The notes: a model not told the origin generated them from the sequence alone. 64,000 bases of DNA from Lathyrus oleraceus (GCF_024323335.1 NC_066584.1:271289618-271353617), one strand, 5' to 3'. Positions 1 through 11,679 are shown, counted from the stretch's first letter. Numbers and translations: made by a program.

Positions 1-974
1 CTTGGAAAACCAATAAATAGGATCTCCTATATACATAAACGTGTATCATGTAGTGATTCTTCTGTCCACTATGTCACCACACCAGTCAGAATCGGAGTAG
101 CATATCAGCTCAGTATCATTTGACACTCCAGATGGAATCAGAATTCCATGCTTCCGAGTCACTTTTACATACCTCAGAATCCTGACTGCAGCTTGGTAAC
201 CATTTTGGTTTACTCATAAACCTACTTACCATTTAAACTGCATAACATATGTTAGGCCTGGTGTTACACAGATATCTCAGACAGCCAACCAACAGTTTGA
301 AGGTTATAGCATCAACATCCTCACCACCAGCATTAGAATCCAACTTATGATTTGTCTCAACAGGTGTGACTGCTGACTTACAACTTATTAGCTCAAATAT
401 TTTCAGCAACTCAAGTTTATACTTCAGTTGGAGCACAATGATTCCTTTTTCAGAGTGTAAAATCTCCATCCCTAAAAACTATACCATATTTCCAAGGTCA
501 GTCATATCAAATGCATTCATCAACATATTTTTGAACTTGTCTATATCATAAGTACAACTCCCTGTCATAAGTCTGTAATCTACATAAATACACACTAAAA
601 TCACATTGCCTTCAGAGGTATGTTGCACATACACACCATACTAGATTTCACATTTTTTAAATCCCAGATGCTTGAAAATGAATCAATTTTCATATTCCAA
701 ACGCTTAGAGCTTATTTAAGCCCATACAAGGATTTATGCAGCTTGTAAACCATCCCTTCTTTATTCTTTTTCACAAATCCATGAGGTTGTAACACATAAA
801 CTTCTTCTTGCAATGGATCATTCAGAAAAGTTGGTTGTACATCAAAATGTATTAGAGGCCAATTTCTATTTGCACCTATATCAATACCAACCTTATGCTT
901 TCATGTCTAGCTACAGGTTCAAACACTTCAAAGTAGTTTAAGCCAGACTTTTGTAGGAATCCTCTAGCTACCAA

Positions 975-1280
975 CCTTGCTTTATGCTTGGAAACTGAAC
1001 CATCTAGCTTTATCTTTATCTTGAAAACACATCCACATTGATGGCTTTCTTGTTTTAAGGTAGAATAATCAATTCCCATGTCTTGTTTCTTTCAATGGCC
1101 TTAAATTCTTCCTTCATGGCATTCACCCCTTGCTTTATGCTTGGAAACTGAACCATCTAGCTTTATCTTTATCTTGAAAACACATCCACATTGATGGCTT
1201 TCTTGTTTTAAGGTAGAATAATCAATTCCCATGTCTTGTTTCTTTCAATGGCCTTAAATTCTTCCTTCATGGCATTCACC
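975..1280. repeat. perfect 153-bp tandem duplication
   Basis: Bases 975-1127 and 1128-1280 read identically. The unit is 51 codons, so it does not change frame, and it covers the start of the copia RT region. Identity of the copies inside an otherwise eroded pseudogene means the duplication is much younger than the element, or is an assembly artefact. Confidence 0.9.
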
Positions 1281-1499
1281 CACACCTTTTTCTTGAGAGC
1301 CCCATTGATGTTGAAAGGTTTGGAGTCCACCATCATGGAACTATGTAGGACTTCCCCCTTAGAGTCAATCTTAGTATCATGCAGCAATTCAAAGTTTGCA
1401 AGTCACCTTAGTATTTGTCTAACTCTATTTGGTCTCTAGAACTATGCAAGTTCACCTTAAGTAAAATGACCACCTTCAGAGGCAGGACCTTCATAGTGA

Positions 1500-1745
1500 G
1501 GTCCATCATCGGAGTAGAGTCACCTTCAGAGTCACAATCACTTTCAGTGTCAAAGTTACCTTCAGAGTTAGAATCACCTTCAAAGTCAAAGACATCTTCA
1601 GAGTCAGACTCACCTTCAGAGTTAGAGTCATCTTTAGATTCGGACTCACCTTTAGAGTCAAAATCACCTCCAGAGGCAAAAATATCCTTCGGAGGCAGAA
1701 TCTCCTTCAGAGGAAGAATCAGACTCTAGTGTTGAAACTACAGTA
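1500..1745 (-). repeat. degenerate short repeat encoding Ser/Glu/Asp-rich linker
   Basis: Imperfect repeats of a TCACCTTCAGAGTC-like motif with triplet phasing. On the minus strand this encodes an acidic, Ser-rich stretch, as commonly found between integrase and RT in copia polyproteins. The plus-strand reading (SPSE-type repeats) is a shadow. Confidence 0.6.
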
Positions 1746-3110
1746 GAGTCGGATTTAGACTTTCTTCAATCCCATGTTTGTGATTCTTTCATTATGACAT
1801 CTTTGTTGACTTCAACTTTATTGGTGATTGGGCAATAGAGCTTATAAGCACTTATACAATGGTAACGTATAAGCAACATGACTCTACTTCTGTCATCTAA
1901 TTTCTTTCTAGTATCATGTGGTATATGTTTGTAACATATAAAACCAAACACCTTGAAATGGCTAACACTTTGCTTTCTTCCAGTCCACTTCTCAATAGGA
2001 ACTACTTCATTTCACTTATTTGCTGGACATATGTTGAGCACATATGCTGACGTGGCAATTGTTTCACCTCACAATGTCTGACGTAGATTTTTCTGTTTCA
2101 GCGTGCTCCTTGTCATATCAAGCAGAGTTCTAGTTCTCCTTCAGCATGCTCAATATTCCTCACATAACTTCTTGAGCCCTTTTGAATTGAACTCACCTCC
2201 ACCATCGGTTTTGAGGATCTTTAATCATTATCCATTTTGATTTTTGTCCTTCACTTTGAACTTCTTGAACTCAACAAACACCTCATGTTTGAACTTTATG
2301 AGTGTTACCCATGTCATTCTTGTGAATTCATCCACAAATGACACAAATTACTTGTTTCCTCCAAGTGAAGGTACCCCAAATGGACCACATACATCAGAAA
2401 GCACCACACAAAAAGCATGAATTTCTCTTGGACGCATTTCAAATTAGAATGGAAATCTTGGTTGTTTACCTGTCATGCATATATCATATGATTTCTATGA
2501 TGCCATAATCTTTGGAATTCCATGTACTGGATTCTTTGAACTCATATTCCATAAGCTTCTGTAGTTCAGATGCCCTAATCTCTTATGCCATATCTCACTT
2601 TCCCCGTCAGCATTTCTAGCACTAAGGCATTGAGTGTCTGTTGTTGCAACATTCACCTTGAGTGTCATATTCTTCATGGTTCACATTACATAATCAACTT
2701 CTAATTACAGTCATACAACTTCAAGAGATTATCCTTCATGGTTACTGAAAATCCTTTTTCAGTCAGCTAACCTACACTCATCAGATTACTATTTATGCCA
2801 GGAATATACCATACATCATTGATCAGTATAGTTTTGCCATAGTTAATTCACTCTGAAATTTCCCATTCCGTTAGAATTCAGATACTCATCACCAACACAT
2901 TTGATTTTGGTCTTTCTACCATAGTCAATATAAACCAGCCATTGCTTGTTTCGAATTAGGTGATTTGAGCAGCCAATGTCCACTAGTATACCAATTTTCC
3001 ACCTACATTCTTAGATGCCATCAATAGCACAAGTTCATCATCAAAATCCCCTCTATGTTGGCTTCTTCACCCTTATCAACCTTGTTTATCCATCAATCAA
3101 CAACAAAATG

Positions 3111-3880
3111 GCCAAACTTATTGCAATTGTAGCATTGAACCTTCCTCTTATCAAACTTCTAATTTCCCTTCTAAACATTCTTATGTTTCTTATCTCTAGA
3201 GTTGGGGAGTTCTGAATTCTGACATCACCACCATACTTTTTTTATTCTCTAGTCATTCTTGCTTCTGGTTCTTCTTGAAAAAAGAACCTTTCAAAGTTTG
3301 AGCTTTTAGATCCTGTTCGGACTCCCTTTCAGAGTTTCTTTCAGTCAGACACAACTCTTGTTCCTCTAAACTACTCTAAGGCTCTTCAATTCTCATGGTG
3401 TTGGTGTCTTTAGAATGTTCTATGGCTACAACTATATAATCAAACTGAGGAGTAAATAATCACAGTACCTTTTCAATGATTACTTGCTCAGAGAGAATTT
3501 CTCCATAAGACTTCATCTCATTTGTGACCACAATTATTCTAGAGATGTAATCGGGCACTTTCTCATTGTTCGTCATGCTGAGATTCTCATATTGCATGCG
3601 TAGGGACTGCAACTTTACTTTCTTTATTGATGTGTCACCACCATAGCACCGCATAAGTGTATCCCACATCGTCTTCACCGTCGTTGAATCGTCAATCTTC
3701 TAAAACATCCGTGTATCCACACACTAATGGATATAGAACAACGACTTGTGTATTCTTCCTCATTTCACGTTGCATATTTATTAGTGCTTCTGTTTCATTT
3801 TCTGCAATCGGCGTGTAATTATCATTGACGAGATCAAGAACATCTTGAGCTCCAAACACCACGTGCATCTGAATAGACAA
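3111..3880 (-). pseudogene. copia gag remnant with damaged zinc knuckle
   Basis: Two minus-strand pieces, 3692-3880 and 3460-3678, give a copia gag: an N-terminal part (FGAQDVLDLVNDNYTP) and a UBN2-type middle part (TMWDTLMRCYGGDTSIKKVK, then LSEQVIIEKVL). Near 3118-3138 a CCHC knuckle begins (CYNCNKFGH), but the codon for the last Cys reads TGA. The two gag pieces are in different frames. It would have coated the element RNA; it is now inactive. Confidence 0.8.
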
Positions 3881-4109
3881 CCGATTTTAATTATTTCTGT
3901 CGAATACTAGAAGCTTTGTATTCAAGCTATCGTTTCAGTCGTTCATCTTCGTTCTTGTGCAAATCATTCAGTTCTCACCAACACTCGTGTTTCCCAAATC
4001 CTGAGAATCATGTGATTCTCTTCGATTTCGATCTTAAATTCAACGTGAATTTCAAGAACGGAATCAATCGTACACCTTACTACACTCATGTTTCTTGTGA
4101 ATCTGAACC

Positions 4110-4125
4110 GGGGCTCTAGATACCA
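4110..4125 (-). other. copia primer-binding site (initiator Met-tRNA type)
   Basis: On the minus strand the sequence after the LTR reads TGGTATCTAGAGCCCC, close to the TGGTATCAGAGC site used by most copia elements to bind the 3' end of initiator tRNA-Met. It lies two bases from the LTR edge. Confidence 0.75.
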
Positions 4126-4127
4126 AT

Positions 4128-4430
4128 TGTTGGAGTTTAAACTAAACCTCCATTGGTGCATAAGAATTAAAGAAGATGGAGAAGATTTACAGAGAGAAAG
4201 AGAGAGAAAGAAAATTTTTGTAACTAACTTTCAAACTCAATTTCTCAAAATTGAAATTCTTTTACAAATGCAACTAACATCGAATTTAAATACAATCACC
4301 CAAATTCAAATGTAAATGAAATGCAAACTCAAAAACAAATGAAATGCAAACTAACTTGAAATGAATTCCGTTATATTTAACGTAATTCAATCCACAGTTG
4401 TTTCATAAAATCGTGGTTATAAGTACAACA
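4128..4430 (-). repeat. 5' LTR of the copia element
   Basis: A 303-bp segment begins TGTTGG and ends ACAACA, giving 5-bp terminal inverted repeats (TGTTG/CAACA), with the primer site next to its inner edge. The partner LTR is outside the window, so the boundary is inferred from termini and primer site rather than LTR alignment. Outside the outer edge comes TTATC, the candidate target duplication, which cannot be checked here. Confidence 0.7.
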
Positions 4431-5449
4431 TTATCCAGAATAATAAACGCCAAAAATGAAATTGTGAGCTATCTTGTTTACTACAATGAGCAATAGACCG
4501 TTGTTGTAAAGTACATACTTACAATCACACCCAACTTTATAACGATTGATCAATCGTAATAATATCCCTTTACCAACCGTTATGAAATATATTTTATGTA
4601 GTAGTAAGAGTTAAATAACTAGAATGTAAAAAAAAGTTAAAAATCTATAAAAAAGATTATTTAAAAAATCTCAATATTAATTCATTAGATAAAAATACGA
4701 TCTTAAATAAAATATTATAACACCTAACACCTCATATAATAGGGTAAAGTTTGATTATATGGTGTATATATCATATTACATGAATAATTAATATCTATAT
4801 GATGAGATGTAATCTATTATATTTATGTCAAAAATATTACATTAAAATTGCCACGTTATTTTCTGGACGCACTTGGAGTTCTTGTAACAAATTTAGCAAA
4901 TTTTGTTAATATTTAACATTTCATGCCAATATCTTAATTATATAAAGGGATACAATATTTTGGGATGTCCTATTTTCATTCTTATTTTACTCTTTAAAAT
5001 ATATTGATAAAATATTAATGTGAAAACGTGTCTCCTTTGAAAGATTCACAATATGAGATCTGGAGTTATTTTACTATGAGAAGGAGGCACCACCATCTCT
5101 AAACTTCATTTTGTCATGATTTTAAAACTAAACTTTCATTCTATCAAATTTTATTGTAGTAAATGCCAAACAAAAACTTCTTGAACAAATATAGAGAGAT
5201 GAGAAAGAGAGGAAAAGGAAATGACTTTGGATTTTCATCCACAACAATAAAGTAGCTATCGAGAGAGAAATGAAGATTGTGGTGGCCAATTCATTTAGTG
5301 ACATTGAAAAAAAGCGACAACTAAGTAGTGATTGAATTTTTAGAATTCAATTGTTATTTATTTTCGTGTTAAGTTTTCATTTTAATTTTTTTTATATTTT
5401 TCTCACAAATAATATTTTTTTATGTGTGACCGTGCGCAAATGATGATTT
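4431..5449. other. AT-rich spacer, nothing recognised
   Basis: About 1 kb of AT-rich DNA with no convincing ORF, repeat or RNA gene. It may be old degraded transposon DNA, but I cannot assign it. Confidence 0.5.
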
Positions 5450-6045
5450 GTTGGGGTTGTGACCAAGCAAATATTTCGAAATTTATTTTTAAAATATTTT
5501 TTGAAGAATAATACGAAAATAACAATAATTTCAAAGTATTTATCAATATAATCATTTTTTTTAAATGAACCAATACATGCATTGATCAATTTATATTCAT
5601 GCGCCACTGTAATTGACGCATGCATGTAAAATGTAGTAACATGCGTCACTGCAATTGATGTATGCATGCAAAATATAGGAGTATGTGCTACTGCAATTGA
5701 CGCATGCATGTAAAATGTAGGAGCATGTGTCACTACAATTGACGCATGCATGTGACTATTCTTTATTTTTTTGCACACATGCGTCATTTGCAATGACACA
5801 TGCTCCTACATTTTACATGCATTCGTCAATTACAGTGGCGCATGCTCCTATATTTTACATGCATGCGTCAATTACAGAGGCACATGCTCTTACATTTTAT
5901 ATACATGCGTCTATTGCAATGACGCATGCTCTCACAAACATGGTTGGTTTGATAAATAAATCGAAAACACGATTATTTTGATATAAAATTTAAAAAGGTT
6001 GGTTATTTCAAAAAGAAATTCAAATATTTCTCGCCTAATTATGAC
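5450..6045. mobile_element. foldback (MULE-like MITE) element
   Basis: Two arms of 42-bp units face each other around a 27-bp spacer at about 5753-5779. The AT-rich outer flanks (AAATATTT-rich, at about 5480-5510 and 5990-6035) are also roughly inverted copies. No transposase is encoded. The AT-rich flanks resemble the AT-rich stretch at 6357-6440 beside the MULE, suggesting a non-autonomous relative of it. Exact ends and target duplication were not resolved. Confidence 0.55.
5602..5932. repeat. inverted arrays of a 42-bp unit (large dyad)
   Basis: Left-arm units start at 5602, 5644, 5686 and 5728 and contain GACGCATGCATG and TAAAATGTAG. The right arm (about 5780-5932) carries the same units reversed. 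As a result both strands encode near-identical junk peptides (MHASI...AHAP repeats), which is the signature of a palindrome and not of genes. RNA from it would form a hairpin of about 150 bp. Confidence 0.85.
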
Positions 6046-6354
6046 AAATCAAAATCTAAAATAACTTTTACATATTGATAAATTAGAATATAAAATTAAG
6101 AAAATGATTAATATTGTATTAAAAATTAATTTGAAAATTAGTCATTTGAGTAAAAAGAAATTATTACAATCAAGTAATTTTTTTAAGTGGCAACATATAA
6201 ACTATCTTTCCAACATTATAAGAAAATGAAACCGTGCTAACTTTGAGTGTATAAATGATTGTTTTTATTTCAATTTAATTTTAGTTTAAATTATTTTAAA
6301 TCCATCACGAAATTTTTCCAACATACGCAAGGATTGTCGTGATCCAAACGGCGT
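6046..6354. other. AT-rich spacer, nothing recognised
   Basis: No gene, repeat or structured element was seen between the foldback element and the MULE flank. Confidence 0.5.
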
Positions 6355-6660
6355 TTTTTTTAAATAACCATATTTTTCAAATTAAATCCTAAAATAACCA
6401 TTTTTAAAAAAAAAATATTAAAATAATCATCTTTCCAAACATATGCGCCAGTTGATCTGGTGCATCTATTTAACATGAAAAAGAGACACCAGCACCATTG
6501 ACACATGTTTCCAAAGCATTGCATGGAGGCGCCAAGGTTGCTGGCGCATGCATGTGTCTTGCGCCCATGCTTCTGACGCATGCATGTGCGTGTGATGCAT
6601 GTGCTTGTGGCGCCTAGCCCTTTGGCGCATGCATTTCATGCTTCATCTATAAATACCTCG
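6355..6660 (+). promoter_or_regulatory. MULE end or promoter region with GCATGC motifs and TATA box
   Basis: An AT-rich stretch (6357-6440) is followed by many GGCGCATGCATG-type motifs (6440-6635) and a clear TATA box, CTATAAATA at 6647-6655. The TATA box lies about 100 bp upstream of a small plus-strand ORF at 6749. CATGCATG is the RY motif bound by plant B3 factors, so the cluster could be regulatory. The terminal inverted repeat of the MULE probably lies here, but I could not match it to the far end. Confidence 0.5.
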
Positions 6661-6748
6661 CGCATCTCCCATATTTTTTCACACAACTTTTACCCTACAA
6701 CCAAATTTTCTTTCATTCTACTTCAATCTCCTTCAATTTTTTTTAACC

Positions 6749-6919
6749 ATGTCTGAATACATTCACAAGAGAAATGCCGATTTAATTTTTTCAGTCGTCG
6801 TACCTCCGATAAAGATTCGACTTTGGAATATAGATTCGTTTGAACGTCCTAATCAGACGTTGAATCGTTTGTTAGATGGAGAAATTGCAGATGGTGAAAG
6901 GATTAGAAGAATCCAATGA
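6749..6919 (+). CDS. small ORF of unknown function in the MULE, 56 aa
   Basis: ATG at 6749 (context AACCATGT) to TGA at 6917 gives a 56-residue, basic, Arg/Ile-rich peptide (begins MSEYIHKRNADLIFSVVV). It follows a TATA box and a C/T-rich leader and converges on the transposase pseudogene. After the stop another frame stays open for a few codons (about 6920-6960), so it may be the start of a longer decayed gene. I do not recognise the family. It could equally be chance. Confidence 0.35.
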   Translation: MSEYIHKRNADLIFSVVVPPIKIRLWNIDSFERPNQTLNRLLDGEIADGERIRRIQ

Positions 6920-7204
6920 CTTATGTCCACGTTCAACCAAAATGGAGAAGTGCGTGAATGAATGGATACTAAGACTCACAAAGACTTTCACAGGATGATG
7001 CATAATATATTCAAAATTATTTTGATGGTTGTAATCGCTTAGTTATAATAGTGGTATTTTAATTGTTTTAGTTGTTTGTGTTGTTGTTTATGTGTTGTTT
7101 GTGTGTTGAATGTCTTGTATTTGTTTGTGATGGTATTTTCTCACAAAGTTATCATATAAAATAAAATTTGTTTTTTATATATTGCAAAAGAGGTACATGT
7201 AAAT

Positions 7205-8450
7205 TTATCTTGTTGTGCTCGTTCCAACACTAGGACAGATAGTACGATTGTGACCTGGCTGACGGCATGAACTACGTAATCGAACCATTTTGTTCGCCGT
7301 ATCCATTTCAGTTCGAATACGAGTGTTGTTGGACGATCCTTTTTCTTTCTTTGCATAACTTCGTTGTGTCAGACAATGTCCCCTTGATATTCTGGCTAGT
7401 AATCCTCTTTTGAAACTACTGAAAAACTAATTTTGTAAACATTTGATAGGCTTATGACTTTGTAAACGTCAGATAGTAAGTAAGATGGATCCCTTCGAAT
7501 CTTTGAACATGCCACAATGACATAGAAGCAGAGCGTACGAAAGACTTGGAACTTTTTGCAGTCACACCAACCTCTATCTAGTTCCACTATGTATTGTCCC
7601 ATTGGCATGCCTTCACTGTGATCCATGGACTCAGCAACACTGTACCAATCTTTAGTACGGTCAAACACTGTGACCACGTGTGTGTTTGATTTGGCAGCTT
7701 CGTGTCTAATGAATTTCATTGAAGCATCATTAAACATTTGCCTAGATTGCAACACTGAACTCCATTTGGAACGTCTGGTCTCAAACAGTGCCCCTAGCCT
7801 GAAACATGTTTCCTGCACCAAAGCGGTTATAGGTAAGTTTCGGATGTCTTTGAAGACAGAGTTCATTGGTTCTATAAGATTTGTTGTCATGTGGCCCCAA
7901 CGTTGACTGTTGTCGTATGCCATAGTCCACTTCTCCAATGAAATACTGTCGATCCACCGTATTGCATCTGCGTTTGACAATCATATTTCTTCGCGGTAGT
8001 GTTTGAAAGAAGGTTCTGATAATGCGTAACCTGCATTGACAACCTTCTTCCGCAACGTTTTGTCTTTGATCTCTCGTATAAAATTCTGAGCGATATGTCT
8101 AATGCACAAGACATGCGTCGACGGAGGATCCTGCCAGCCATTATCAATGTTTTTGTATGCACTGACTATTGAAGATTGTCGGTCGGAGATCAAACATAAG
8201 TTAGGTTAAGGAGCAACGTGCACTCAGAGATTTCTTAGGAAAAAACTCCATCCCTCAGCAATCTCCCCTTCAACAAGGGCAAAGGCGATTGGAAAAATGT
8301 TGTTGTTACGTCCAGAAGAGACGGTGGAATATTCCATTTCCAATAGCACAAGTTCCGTCTAGTGTATACGTCGACAACGTGTCCAACTTGACAATAGTCC
8401 CTGGAGCATACTGTTTAAGAGCCAATAGGTATTTCGGAAGTTGTTTGTAA
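7205..8450 (-). pseudogene. MULE transposase, C-terminal half
   Basis: Minus-strand pieces in order: a segment near 8200-8330 (NNIFPIAFALVEGE reads in one frame), 7981-8193 (LISDRQSSIVSAYKN region, MULE transposase core), 7396-7980 (AIRWIDSISLEKWTMAYDNS, then a SWIM zinc finger CDCKKFQ...C) and a CCHC knuckle (CRQPGHNRTIC) just before a stop at 7205. These are Mutator/MuDR hallmarks. Around 8330 the reading jumps from a segment ending LFW to NNNIFP, so the part expected to hold the first catalytic Asp appears deleted. Several frameshifts and stops make it inactive. Its N-terminal half lies 49 kb away at 57725-58790. Confidence 0.85.
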
Positions 8451-8455
8451 GACTC
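8451..8455. repeat. target-site duplication GACTC of E1 (left copy)
   Basis: GACTC immediately before the E1 LTR is repeated at 57720-57724 immediately after the other LTR. Bringing the two sides together restores a continuous MULE reading frame. Confidence 0.95.
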
Positions 8456-11400
8456 TGTCACACCCCAAAATTTGCCTGTTAATTTTTATGATAAATTAAT
8501 TCATGCATGGCATTCATTTCACATTTGCATTCATTCATTAGCATACATTCTCATATAAATTATAAATTTAAATTTATTTATTATGTGATACAGATATAAA
8601 AAATAATAATAATTTTGGTTATCTGTATGATATAAATAAATTTTATATATATAAATAAAATAGTTTTAATTTAATAATAAATAAAAATAGATTTGAATTT
8701 TAATTGTATAATTAAAATTTTAAATTAATTTTATTTGTTAAAGCTCATTAAATTATAATAACTATTTTTTATAATTTAGTGACTCATGTTCCATTTATTC
8801 ATTATTTATAAATAGTATTTATTTAGTAATTCACGTTTTTTACTTAATAAAATTTATTTATAAGAGTAACATTTGTTTAAGCCCATAAATTATAAAATAA
8901 TTTTGGTTGATATAAGTAAGAATAATTTTGATTTTTTTTTTAAATGATGAAAGTAAAAATAGAAATAGGTTTAAATTTTAATTCAATTATGTAACTAAAA
9001 TTTAAATTAATTTTTATTTAAATTATCCATTATTTATAATAATATTTGTATTTAATAAATATTTAGCTAGGTTAAACCCTAACTCTCCTAAAGTATAGGA
9101 AGGGATCCAAATATTTAGCAAGGTTAAACCCTAACTCTTCTAAAGTATAGGAAGGGATCCAAATATTTAGCAAGGGAAAATCCTAAAGTATAGGAAGGGA
9201 TCCAAATATTTAGTAAGGTTAAACCCTAATTCACACCATTATAAATACTTCATATGGCTGCAGCGAGGAAAAGGAGGGAAAAGAGGAGAGATACAGCAGA
9301 AGAAGATACACAAGGCAAGGCAGAAGCAAGAAGATTCACGGGCAGGGAAAAGAGAAGCAACCATAAAGCACTCATAGCCTGAATAAGAGCAACACACATA
9401 CAGTGAGCAAGCTAGAAGAATCAAATCCCCAGTAACGGTTCATTAGGGAATTTGCATCCAGCATGATTACCTTGAAATACTCCTTAATTCATGCATGAAT
9501 AATATTGGTTTAATATATATATTGAGATGATGTATTCATGGTTCGGTGGATGTTGATATTGCTTTATTCAAGTATGCGTCTGTTCTTGATATGTCATAGC
9601 ATGTTGGAGAAATTCTGTTTGCATGATTAAAGAATTATATCTACCATTTAATTATTATTATATGAGTGTTGTTTCTAGCATGATTATGTTTATTTCACAT
9701 GCTGTTATTATATAATGATGATGATGATGATATAATGGTGATAATATAAATCCTTGGTTGTCTTTAACATGTATATGTAAGGTTTGTTTTATCATTATCA
9801 CTTGCAGTAAAGAGAACTAATACATGAGTAAAATAATATAAGCTTCTTGATTTGTGCATGGCTATTTTTATTATTGCATGATGATTACATATGATCTTAT
9901 TTTCTGTGTGTGGTTTGATATAAGATGAAGTTACAGGTTTGTTGTATTCACATGAAAGAAACAGCATGAGAAAAAATAAAGTAGCTTGCCGTAAGAGAGA
10001 AAGTTGTAACATGCATGGTGGTGTTGTGTCAAAATGGAAAAATCCATATAGAATTAATATATATTTTCAGTGTTTTACTATGTTTACTCCCTTTCCACTA
10101 TAATTAATTCACCACTATTTTTCTATTATTAAAATAAAACTCATTAATTAATTTTCTAATTAATATATCATATTAGTTATTTAAACTAGGATATAATTTA
10201 ATCTAGTTTATTAATTAAATTTTCATATATCACATAATTAATTAAAATAGGCTATTTTGAATAATAAAAATCTAATTATATTTTTTTTCCTCTTTTCTTT
10301 TAAAATTTCTATCAATTTAGTCTAAGTTTTTCCATAAATTCATAAAAAAAAAGTTTCTATTATTATAGACTAAAAATATTCTTAATTCATTCTTAAATTT
10401 AGTTTATTTATTTCATTTGTCATGAACTTTCTATGTAATAGATTTAATTAGGATTTTTTTTATTTCTTTCTTTTTAGTTTAATTAGGTTTTATTATTTGG
10501 TATGCCCTTTTAATTTTGTACTCGTTAATTAAGATTTAGATATTTTATATCCCCTTTTAAATTATGTACCCCTCATCCCGAAGCCATGTAATAACGTAGT
10601 CTTATTTTTCGCACTTTAATTTTTCCATACTGTGAATATAACTGTCTAGATGTATGCTAATAGGATTGTATGGAAAGATAAATAATTGAACTTAGATAAA
10701 TTAATTCAAGATAATATATCCGAATCCAATCATTTCCACACTTGCACCTCTAGGGTAACCCTCTCTTTGTTGTCTTACGATATTACGGTCATGTCCCGCG
10801 AATGTGGGGATACCCTTAGCAAAGACCCTTTCGATTAAATCATCATCATCCCTAAACAGATAAGTCATAGTCCCTTCGATCAAAAGGTCAATGTCCCTAC
10901 AAGATAAATCATAGTCCCTCAAACGTTGCCTTCGAATATATGACCTTGTCCCTCGAACGTTGCCTTCGAATATATGGCTTTGTCCCTCGATGACCCTTCG
11001 TTGTAGCCAACGATTAAATGATGATCGTCCCTTCAAATGCTAAGGTATCCTTACAAATGTTGCCTTCAATGACCAATCGACGATCCCCCGATGTCCCTTT
11101 ACATCCAAAGGATAAGACTACTTACTTCTCAATAGTAAGGACAATTTTACCCTCCTAAGGATAGGAAATACCTATAAAGACCTTGGTTAGGTATAACTCT
11201 TAAATGCTTGCTCACAGCTTAAAATACTTTTCACACCTCACACTTTTCAAAACATCTTTTAGAAAATCACCACTTGGTATACATTCGCACCAGAATCATC
11301 GCCGAGTTATATTTTTCTAAACATCTTTCAAAATCAAACGAGATAAACACTTTGTATACATTCGTACAAGAATCATTACAAAGTTAAACTCTCATTTCAT

Positions 11401-11675
11401 ATTTTCTAAACACACCACATTTCTCAAATATTTTCTCAAACAAGGAAAACATAAGTGAGTTAAGCAATTAAGAGCCCATGGATACCCATGGATACAAAGG
11501 GTGCTAATACCTTCCACCTTTGTATAATGTATCTCCCGAACTCAAAATCTAATCAAGGTCTTTCCTGTTCTTTTCCGCCTTTCCTTATTGGATAAAAGAA
11601 AAGTCGGTGGCGACTCTTGCTATCCGCAACATTGCTTTTCAAAGCCAAAACACAAAGTCAGTTCACCGTATCACA
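8456..11675 (+). repeat. E1 5' LTR (3.2 kb)
   Basis: It starts TGTCACACCCC and ends CGTATCACA just before the primer site. The first 2.3 kb is AT-rich and specific to E1. From about 10745 to the end it is similar to the last 0.85 kb of the E2 LTR. It contains 52-bp direct repeats (9071, 9123 and a partial copy) and a TATA box at 9240-9247. Compared with the 3' LTR it lacks a 107-bp tRNA-like insert and has two extra blocks that were deleted on the other side. Confidence 0.95.
9240..9247 (+). promoter_or_regulatory. TATA box of E1 5' LTR
   Basis: TATAAATA in an AT-rich U3, repeated at 55412-55419 in the 3' LTR. It is the likely start region of E1 transcription; the purine-rich stretch just downstream is the probable start of R. 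Confidence 0.65.
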
Positions 11676-11679
11676 GAAC

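Larger units (their letters stand above)
1..3080 (-). pseudogene. copia pol remnant (integrase, linker, reverse transcriptase)
   Basis: Fragments in pol order on the minus strand: GAG-pre-integrase near 2495-2677 (HKRLGHLNYRSL), integrase core about 1990-2490 in several frames, integrase C-terminal part at 1766-1951 (KLDDRSRVMLLIRYH, then YKLYCPITNKV), a low-complexity Ser/Glu linker at about 1500-1740, RT start at 876-1079 (KARLVARGFLQKSGLNYFEVF), and a late RT piece at 233-469 (KLLVGCLRYLCNTRPNICYAV reads in one frame, starting at residue 59). These are standard copia blocks. Many stops and frame changes separate them and no functional enzyme can be read. A perfect 153-bp tandem duplication lies inside the RT part (975-1280). 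Confidence 0.85.
1..4430 (-). mobile_element. Ty1/copia LTR retrotransposon, partial and decayed
   Basis: Reading right to left on the minus strand I see a 5' LTR, a Met-tRNA-type primer site, gag, a zinc knuckle, GAG-pre-integrase, integrase, a Ser/Glu-rich linker and reverse transcriptase. The order integrase before RT defines Ty1/copia. The element leaves the window in the RT/RNase H region, so its 3' LTR is not visible. All coding parts are split by stops and frameshifts, so it is an old non-functional copy. Lineage within copia is not assigned. Confidence 0.9.

Noticed and set aside
5392..5981. Two overlapping ORFs on opposite strands with MHASI repeats
   Set aside because: Both are read from the same palindromic 42-bp repeats, so they are by-products of the dyad.
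9071..9230. TTAAACCCTAA motifs suggesting interstitial telomere repeats
   Set aside because: They occur once per 52-bp LTR repeat and are not arranged as TTTAGGG arrays.
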